Shown one piece after another: positions 57,701-64,000 of a stretch of 64,000 nt of DNA. Origin of the DNA: Marasmius tenuissimus (Eukaryota; Basidiomycota; Agaricomycetes; Agaricales; Marasmiaceae); NCBI GenBank assembly GCA_029532415.1, contig JAQOTA010000046.1, positions 2,232,001-2,296,000 of the forward strand, read 5' to 3'. The first letter of the stretch is position 1; each line of letters starts with the position of its first letter. The notes below the pieces were generated by a model. That model made no database searches. It worked only from the letters and a program-made list of their open reading frames with translations, and was not told the origin of the DNA. Made by a program: the position numbers and the translations under genes.

Positions 57701-59006
57701 ACATCCAGGATGGTTTAAGACGCTAGAGCTGATTACCCAAAAATATTGGTGGCCTAAGATCAACTTTGATGTCAAACGCTATATCAATGGATGTGACAGA
57801 TGTCAAAAGGCTAAACCAAGAAGAGAGAAGCTCGCAGCACCGCTCCAGCCAAATGAAATTCTGGAGAAAGCATGGGAAATAGTAATGATTGACTTCATAG
57901 GCCCACTCCCGTTATCTCAGGGCCGAGATATGATCATGGTTGTTGTAGATCGTTTGACCAAGAAGGCAATCTTCATTCCCACAAACCAACAGATCACTTC
58001 GGAAGGAACAGCACGGCTTTACATTGAACATGTGTTCAAGGAACATGGATTACCCCGAAAGGTCATCTTGGACCGAGGGCCTCAGTTTGATTCGAAATTC
58101 ATGGAGAGCTTATTCCACATACTTGGAATTGACTTGAACAAGTCAATGGCATACCACCCTCAGACAGATGGTCAGACAGAACAAGTGAACCAAGAAATTG
58201 AAAAGTACCTACAAATCTTTGTCAATTTCAGACAAGATGACTGGGTCGACTGGTTAGCTATTGCCCAGTTTTCATACAATGATAAGGTTCATTCAAGTAC
58301 TGGTCAATCCCTGTTCTTCATGAACTACGGACAACACCCTTGGAAAGGAATGGAACCAAGAAGGAATGGAACTAGGAGTCCCCGAGCAGAGCACTTCAGT
58401 AAAACTATGGATCAGATCCGAGAAGAAGCTGCCTCGTCCCTAAAACGTGCAGCGGAAACCATGAAGCACTTCTATGATCGGAACCAATCTGAATCTAGGG
58501 AATATGAAGAAGGCGACCAAGTCTATGTTGAGGCCACGAACATATCCAGTAAACGTCTGGCCAAGAAACTAGATAATAAGCATGGTCCTTTTAAAGTCTT
58601 GAAAAAGATTGGTCCTTCATTGTACAAACTTGAACTCCCGAACACTTGGAAGATACATCCAGTCTTCAATGAAGCTCTCCTTACTCCATACCATCCTCCC
58701 GAATTCCCCTCACAAGAGAAACCCTCTCCTCCCCCTCCTATTGAAGCAGATGGCGGAAAGGAATACGAAGTTGAAGAGATTGTAGATAGTCAACTGAATG
58801 ATAAAGGAAAGATAGAATACTATGTCAGTTGGAAGGGTTATCCAGTTGAGGAAAATACTTGGGAACCCATGAGTAACTTAAAGAATGCAAAAGAAGCAAT
58901 TATGGACTTTTATAGAATAAATCCTACAGCTCCTAAGCCAAAGAACTTTCAATATTTAGTTATGTACACATTGCTATATCCTATCTCTCAAATAACAGGA
59001 AAATGA
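54741..59006 (+). pseudogene. Gag-Pol polyprotein of the chromovirus (five in-frame TGA)
   Basis: 1,422 codons in one frame. Residues ~93-110: CCHC zinc knuckle CFKCQKPGHRFFDC. Protease LLDSGCTGSAIN, with a TGA at 55596. Two more TGA at 55860 and 55935 lie in the acidic linker. RT core is 55989-56900 with FFVRKKDGKLRPVQDYRKLN and VVVYMDDILVF. RNase H IEADSSDFAVGAILSQ, then TGA at 57546 and 57618. Integrase zinc region HLHH...CDRCQKAKPRRE and DDE core (MIDFIGPLP, LDRGPQFDSKF, TDGQTEQVNQEIE). C-terminal chromodomain YEVEEIVDSQLNDKGKIEYY...SWKGYPVEENTWEP. The region before the zinc knuckle is only ~90 residues, too short for the usual capsid domain. No other stop or frameshift was seen in the frame. 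Confidence 0.9.
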
Positions 59007-59028
59007 TCCTCTCATCACGAAGACGTAA

Positions 59029-59046
59029 TCCTTAAAGGGGGGGTAA
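59029..59046 (+). promoter_or_regulatory. Polypurine tract of the gypsy element
   Basis: AAAGGGGGGG followed by TAA directly before the 3' LTR; the standard plus-strand primer position. Confidence 0.8.
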
Positions 59047-59935
59047 TGTCATGAATTTCCTTCCTATCTTATCTTTTCTCCTTATCTTATCATTTTCCAT
59101 CTTATCTATATCTTATCCCTCACATGACTCATATTCTATCATATAGACACTGTCACAAACTGCCACTATTCTTTTGTCCTGTCCACCCCGGTGCTGGCCC
59201 TACTTCCCCGGATCTTGCCATTTACCATCACCAGAGTCATTCCAATCAATTCTCCCATCGGCATAGCATTGGCACCTGTCATCCTCATTTACTTATTGAG
59301 CCATATCAGTTATTTTGGTCTTTCATCATGGAACAATTATCTTTTGATCTCTTTCTCATACCTTACCATCGGTTACAACTATACATGTTTGGTTTGACTT
59401 CCCTGCTTTTCTCTCATGGATACTTTTGACAGTTCTCATCATTTCATTCATTCCTTGTGATGCATATTCTCATATATACTCATGGTCTCTGTAGGTAGTT
59501 TCCCAGCTTGTCCACTTTGTCTCCCCACCGCTTGTAGCACTTGTGCTGGGTTGAGCTTTTGGCTGCTCAATCTACTCTTTTACTTTTCTATCAACTAGTC
59601 TTATCTCTGAGTGAGTTCAGGTGGCTTGAGAGGTTTCTTCACAGAGGCCATTCGTGACAGACACATGGTAGATACATGAAGGGACCCACATGCTGTAGAC
59701 ACATGTTGGTCCTGTTTCAGATACTGTTTCACGATGTCATACCTTGATGTCATACCTCACCGTAGGCACATGCCGTAGTTCTCTCAGTAGTATATAAGAA
59801 GTAGCTGCATGTATTCCCCAGTCTTGAGCTGGTTTATTCCTCACCAGTATAGAGTTCTCTATTCTTTGCTTCGTTCCCTCTTGTCTGAAAGCTTAGTGCA
59901 ACACGTCACCAGGTCAGATCTGGTGATTGCTGACA
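59047..59935 (+). repeat. 3' LTR of the gypsy element (contains a foreign solo LTR)
   Basis: Same sequence as the 5' LTR, with TATATAAG at 59791 and AGTCTTGAGCT at 59820-59830, but interrupted by 59151-59659. Confidence 0.9.
59151..59659 (+). repeat. Solo LTR (family 2) nested in the 3' LTR
   Basis: 509 bp, TGTCACAAAC to TTCGTGACA, with a perfect 5 bp target duplication GACAC (59146-59150, 59660-59664). The uninterrupted 5' LTR gives the empty site. Its right third resembles the end of the LTR at 60281 (agttcc/tttcccag...cttgacagt type end). Confidence 0.9.
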
Positions 59936-59940
59936 ACATC

Positions 59941-60275
59941 CTTCCCTTGAAGGTATTAATGATAAAATTCAATGTCAACTCCAGTAAATATATACATGCG
60001 AGAAGTAAGAGGTAGACTACAGCAGTCTCAATTAGGAACTGCAGGGATCCGTAGCTTGTGCATTGGCCAAGTTAGTCGCACACTACGGCACAGATACGGC
60101 CATACCATTTCGATAGACACTTTTTAATGTCTTCTCATGGGCCAATGGCATGTACCTGCGGGTTAACCACTATCTTTGGTATGGCTCTGATCACTGTAGG
60201 AGGTGTGAATGTGATTTGGAAGGAATGTCAGAATGAGGTAAATCGACGCGTAATTATCGTAGTTATTAGTATCAT
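59941..60275. other. Spacer between gypsy element and solo LTR
   Basis: No feature recognised. Confidence 0.3.
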
Positions 60276-60280
60276 GTAGG

Positions 60281-60750
60281 TGTTACGAATCCACCTATTG
60301 TTTTCCCTTCCCTTGGTTCCCAGGTACTTTTTCCCCATGTTATTCTCTTTATTTCCCATGGTTACATGTTCTCACCATTGCATTCTGGCCCCCATATCAT
60401 TACCTGGTACTACCTGGTGTTCCACATTGTTCCCAGATATTTTCCCAGCACACCATATGGTTTCCATCATGACAATGTTTCCACATGTATCCCTTGATTT
60501 TTATCACTTGTTCTTTCATTTTTCCTCTTTTATCTTCGTTCCCATGATATCTCTACAGCTTGGCTCTGTCATATATAATCATGGACACTTCTAGATAGTT
60601 CCCCAGTCTGACAACTTTGTCTCATAGTGCTTGTTTCCAGCATGTACTATCTTACACTTGCCCTACTCAAATCTATCTTCTCTCCTTCGCACTCTTGACC
60701 CTGTTGGTGGCCTGAGGGGTTTTCCTAGTCATTGGCCTCGTTCTTGACAG
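60281..60750 (+). repeat. Solo LTR (family 2-related)
   Basis: 470 bp, TGTTACGAAT to TTCTTGACA, flanked by a perfect 5 bp duplication GTAGG (60276-60280, 60751-60755). It shares the layout and end (ggcct-gttc/ttgaca) of the nested LTR at 59151, so probably a related family. Confidence 0.88.
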
Positions 60751-60755
60751 TAGGA

Positions 60756-61425
60756 TCATAACTTTCTAATGATCATTGATAGGTCATTTATAGGTAATCG
60801 TCTCCCTCTTTGGGCACAGTGAAGATTTTGGGTACATACCCCGTCATCTTGAGTTGGCACGTCAAGACTGTCGATGTCACATTCGGAGGGAATGTGAACG
60901 GGTACCTCATTGAAGATCCCCATGACCTTATGGATAAAAGCGGCCAGGCTCGGGATGGTGCGCTCGTCGTAAGGGCACAGTTTGTGTCGTAGTTGAGACA
61001 TCTAGTCTCCAGTGGTGTTGTTGTTAGCAGGGCATCTGAGCCAAATGAATATGTTATCTGGTGCTCATGATTCATGTATAAGAGCGCAAGAATGTGCTGT
61101 GAGGATGAGTGGGAGCCCAGATATGAGTGTTGTTCTTTTGAGACATAGGCCAAAGCGCTGTTGTGGTACTCCAGTGAAGGGTTGAGGAAGGCAGGATGAA
61201 TGTCATTGGTGGTGATTTTCGCTGTAGTAATGAGGGTAGTGGTGACGCCAGAGGGGGCATCGCAGGTGGGCAACTGTAGACAAATCCCATGTTCTTCGTT
61301 GTGCAATCAGGGAGACATTGTGATAGAGGCGAGTTAGCGATGTGAAAGCTACTTGAGGGTGGTATGCTGGGGTAGAGGTGGAGGGAAGTATCGTCCATCT
61401 CATGATTTCCGCCCTTTGGATTCAT
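60756..61425 (-). CDS. Hypothetical or decayed protein-coding segment
   Basis: Overlapping minus-strand frames encode plausible protein pieces: LITTAKITTNDIHPAFLNPS, SYLGSHSSSQHILALLYMNHE, and in another frame DERTIPSLAAFIHKVMGIFNE followed by VPVHIPSECDIDSLDVPTQDD. The switch of frame near 60990 could be an intron or decay. No family recognised; start and end are not fixed. It directly abuts the solo LTR duplication. Confidence 0.35.
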
Positions 61426-63478
61426 CCTGCATCGATAAGCAGGCGTTAAAGTCCATTATTGCACACTGTAGAGCACTTTGCTTCTATAAATCATTTTCCT
61501 CATCCTTTTGCCGTTGATGGAGGTCAATTGGTGTCGCTGCATCGTCGTCGGGAGCGTTGGCAGCCGTGGGAAAGTTAGAGATGGTGGTGGATGAGCTCAA
61601 AGCTAAGATTTATACAAGGCCGGCAAGCGGCAGGGCCCACTACTGCCTTCAGTTGATCCTCACGGCAGGGCCAAGTCTGAAGTGTGTAATATGAACTCTA
61701 ACTACAGGTGCCTTGGATTCCTCAACAGAATGAATCAAGAACAATCTTTGGACATGGGTAGTGTACAACTTGTATTGCACTTCCACCCACAGTTTGGGGA
61801 TGATAGGGTCATGATGAAGTCACAGACAGGAAACATACCAGGCTCATTCAGGGGGAAAGATGTAGTAAACAAGTGGTAAAACAATGAAGTTGGAGGATAG
61901 CATCATCAGCAATAGTGAGGACAGAATCCAGATGAACGGTGTAAAGTGCCACTCGCAGTGTATAATAAAATCTAACTCGTAGGTCAAATCCTCCCAACAC
62001 TCAAGAGTGTAGCTGAAGGGTGTGGGAATCGGGGATCGGCGTTGATCATCGGTTCCGCTCTTAGCCAGACTGCAATAGTAGGCTGAAGGAAATCTGACTC
62101 AAGAAACTATCCAACTAAGGTAGCTTCTCCTCTGAAACCAGTTTGGAGGTCAAAAGTGGGGTTCGGAAGAGGGGTTTATAGGTTATTTTGGGGAGTATAG
62201 AGTTTGTTTGGTGCTTTGGAAGTGCGTTCTTAGGCTTCAACTAGCTTCAGAACCACTCGAACAGCGAGGGGCAACAAGACAATCAAATCAAACAAATGCA
62301 ATAAGACTCCAATCAAGTCTGTCAATAACCAAAGACCAACTGTCAACAGCAAACAATATCCTCAGCCCAATTAGCTTTGGAAGTTCAACAATAGCTCAGC
62401 CAGTCAAATCGGTGTTGCAGACAAACAATGCAAAGTCAAGGTCAAGCAAGTGTTCAATGGATTTTCTAGGTTTTGGGCAAAACAAAGTTCTATTCCGTTC
62501 TAATGTCTCTCCAGAAGCGCTCCTGAGTCAACTAACTACCCAACAAGTGGAATAGCTTTGTCTCCTCTGAATACTAATCATACAGATTGCTTGGGGATCC
62601 TTGATGAAAACCCCACTGCCTATATACTCTAGGATGCGCTAATTCTACCGAATCGTACAAATATCAAATAAACCATGCCTCAGAGGCATAAACTACCTAC
62701 TTTGGAATATACTTGGAGAGTTTTTGTGTTTAATCTATGCTTTTGAACCCCAAAGTCAAAACCAATAATTTGCTTCAGAAGTATCATCAGCCTCAAACAT
62801 TCTCTAACATTCTTTTCTTCCAGGTCTCTCTTATCTATGGTTCTGTTCTGCCTATCTGCCTCCGCAGCATTGATTCTCCAGTTCTAGACTCTTCAATTGT
62901 CATAGGTCATCTTGTTCTGCATGCCTCCGAAGTGTATACTCCCTTTGTCTGAAGTAAAGTACGTGCCTCCGAAGTGCTACTAGATGCCTATATTCGTTGA
63001 GTTACCCAGCCGTCCATGGCCAGGTCGATGTCCCTTCTGTAGCTTGTATAGTTCCGACGTCCTGCCATCCTTATGGCCGCCCCACTATATCCCATCTTGG
63101 TACCTTGGATACCGGGTAATAGTTCAATGGTTCAGCCAGAACTCCTACTCGATTCTTCAGTACACCATTCCTTTCTTTCTTAGTCCCTTGCCTTCTAGCG
63201 CAGTTGAGCTCTGTTGTTGCTACCAGCACCAACTATGCCCTTATTGAGGTCAATATCTCAATGTACAAGTATGAGTGAGGTATACCAAAGGTGCAACACC
63301 TCTGATCACTTCTCGATCATTGTTTAGCGCCCAGTGCCTGGTTCAGATCCACGCCTCTGAAGCGCTAATTTCCTAGCTTCCAAAGTAAAATTTCCACTTC
63401 GGCGGCAAGTCCAGAGGTCAGTAACAGCAAGTACTAGGTTTTTCCCAATTCCTTGCTTACTTTTCTCCCGAGCGCACT
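61426..63478. other. Region without recognised genes, possible LTR-like sequence
   Basis: Short ORFs only (for example 62208-62555, Ser/Gln/Asn-rich). The motif GCCTCCGAAGTG recurs with small changes near 62921, 62965 and 63349; a palindromic tgcctcagaggca lies near 62680. May be the untranslated part of the element or gene beginning at 63479. Confidence 0.3.
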
Positions 63479-64000
63479 ATGGCACACTTGCATAACATTG
63501 AAGATCACCTCCGCAACTTGCTCTATAGTAAGTCTTTCTGATTTCTAGATTCCGAGGCGGCCTTCTGACTTCCTCTCCAGAGTTGTATAAGCTCTGGTGG
63601 TATCCAGAAGATTACTCTGATAAAATCAAAGAGCGCCGCATCATCCTACCCATTCCACTCGACGCAGAACAAGAAGCTATCCTCGGAATGATTTTCCAGC
63701 AGTTCTTCCTCAGTCGCCACAGATCCATCTACTGGGGCTACGTGATTCGTTACGACACAATCCAGGACGAAATCTATCTCTGCGAGGACACATTCGACCA
63801 CTTCATTCCTCACGATGCCAGGTCTGTCATCGACATGGTCGCCGAGTCCATTGCTTGAGTTGGTTTCCTCGACTTCAAAACCACTCGTACTCCTGGAGCC
63901 GTCAACGCTTGGATTGACGCCATCATAGTGTTCCCAATGGCTCGGCTCAAACTGCAGCTCAAGCGGCTCGGAGCTGGACTGGGGCAGAGCCACTCAGGGA
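63479..64000 (+). CDS. Incomplete ORF at window end (unknown, one in-frame TGA)
   Basis: The ATG at 63479 (MAHLHNIEDHLRNLLY) splices through a GTAAGT...CAG intron into KLYKLWWYPEDYSDKIKERR, continuing RIILPIPLDAEQEAILGM and YDTIQDEIYLCEDTFDHF to a TGA at 63856. After the TGA the same frame stays open to the window edge (VGFLDFKTTRTPGAVNAW, LKLQLKRLGAG). It could be a host gene ending at 63858, or a gag-type gene with a nonsense codon. Not recognised. Confidence 0.45.

Larger units (their letters stand above)
53281..59935 (+). mobile_element. Ty3/gypsy chromovirus (Tf1/sushi-like) retrotransposon
   Basis: Complete element with both LTRs (53281-54001, 59047-59935; LTR ends TGTCATGAATT and TTGCTGACA) and a perfect target duplication ACATC (53276-53280, 59936-59940). 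One continuous frame, 54741-59006, encodes zinc knuckle, protease, RT, RNase H, integrase and chromodomain in that order. The polypurine tract lies just before the 3' LTR. A putative self-complementary priming site follows the 5' LTR. The frame contains five TGA codons, so this copy cannot make the full polyprotein by normal decoding. Confidence 0.93.

Noticed and set aside
54741..59006. UGA recoding (selenocysteine or readthrough) in the gypsy polyprotein
   Set aside because: No SECIS-like structure or conserved context was seen; mutation of CGA/TGG is simpler. Kept only as an open alternative in the finding.
1..64000. CRISPR arrays, bacterial operons, ribosome binding sites
   Set aside because: The window is eukaryotic with spliced genes; no regularly spaced repeats found.

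Overview
The window looks like a basidiomycete (Agaricomycete) nuclear genome. The genes carry many 48-75 nt introns with CTRAY-like branch points, and several families typical of mushrooms are present: a trichodiene-synthase-like terpene cyclase, multipass membrane proteins, a tandem HNH-like pair, a fused WD40/M20 peptidase and a class II DAHP synthase. I built the gene models by hand, using splice signals, phase and conserved motifs. Exons are given where phase closes exactly; open points are stated. No database search was possible. LAYOUT. 1-35.2 kb is mostly host genes: the 3' end of a membrane protein gene; an NTF2-like protein; an Rtt106-type histone chaperone; an unknown protein; 11-exon DAHP synthase, divergent from a Rheb GTPase across 109 bp; an unknown Lys/Pro-rich protein; an RluA-type pseudouridine synthase divergent from a secreted amidohydrolase/decarboxylase; a membrane-anchored SET protein; two tandem paralogues with an aldo-keto reductase relic between them; a sesquiterpene-cyclase-like gene next to a full aldo-keto reductase; an unknown protein; a MOV10/SDE3 RNA helicase; a DUG2-like WD40-M20 peptidase; and an intact membrane protein homologous to the gene at position 1. 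35.2-38.6 kb holds a Ser/Thr-rich gene and a scrambled partial copy of the membrane-protein locus. From 38.66 kb to the end the sequence is dominated by transposable elements. TRANSPOSON REGION. In order: a short TIR element (TTA target duplication) with a solo LTR inside it; a 3.3 kb PIF/Harbinger element with convergent transposase and Myb/SANT-like genes; a decayed tyrosine-recombinase (DIRS/Ngaro-like) retroelement on the minus strand (gag-like, RT with YVDD, RNase H, recombinase) carrying at least two small insertions; a second solo LTR of the same family with a perfect target duplication; a relic of the Ser/Thr-rich gene; a 6.65 kb chromodomain Ty3/gypsy element with both LTRs, a perfect ACATC target duplication, a MITE in its 5' LTR and a foreign solo LTR in its 3' LTR; another solo LTR; and poorly resolved sequence ending in an incomplete ORF. 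HOW IT FITS TOGETHER. The host genes do not form one pathway. Two neighbourhoods may be functional: DAHP synthase/Rheb (shared promoter) and terpene cyclase/aldo-keto reductase (possible small metabolite cluster). The most informative structural signal is in the gypsy element: 11 nt just after the 5' LTR are the exact reverse complement of 11 nt starting about 30 nt after the LTR TATA box. This is the arrangement expected of Tf1-type self-primed reverse transcription. Its single 1,422-codon reading frame is broken only by five UGA codons.
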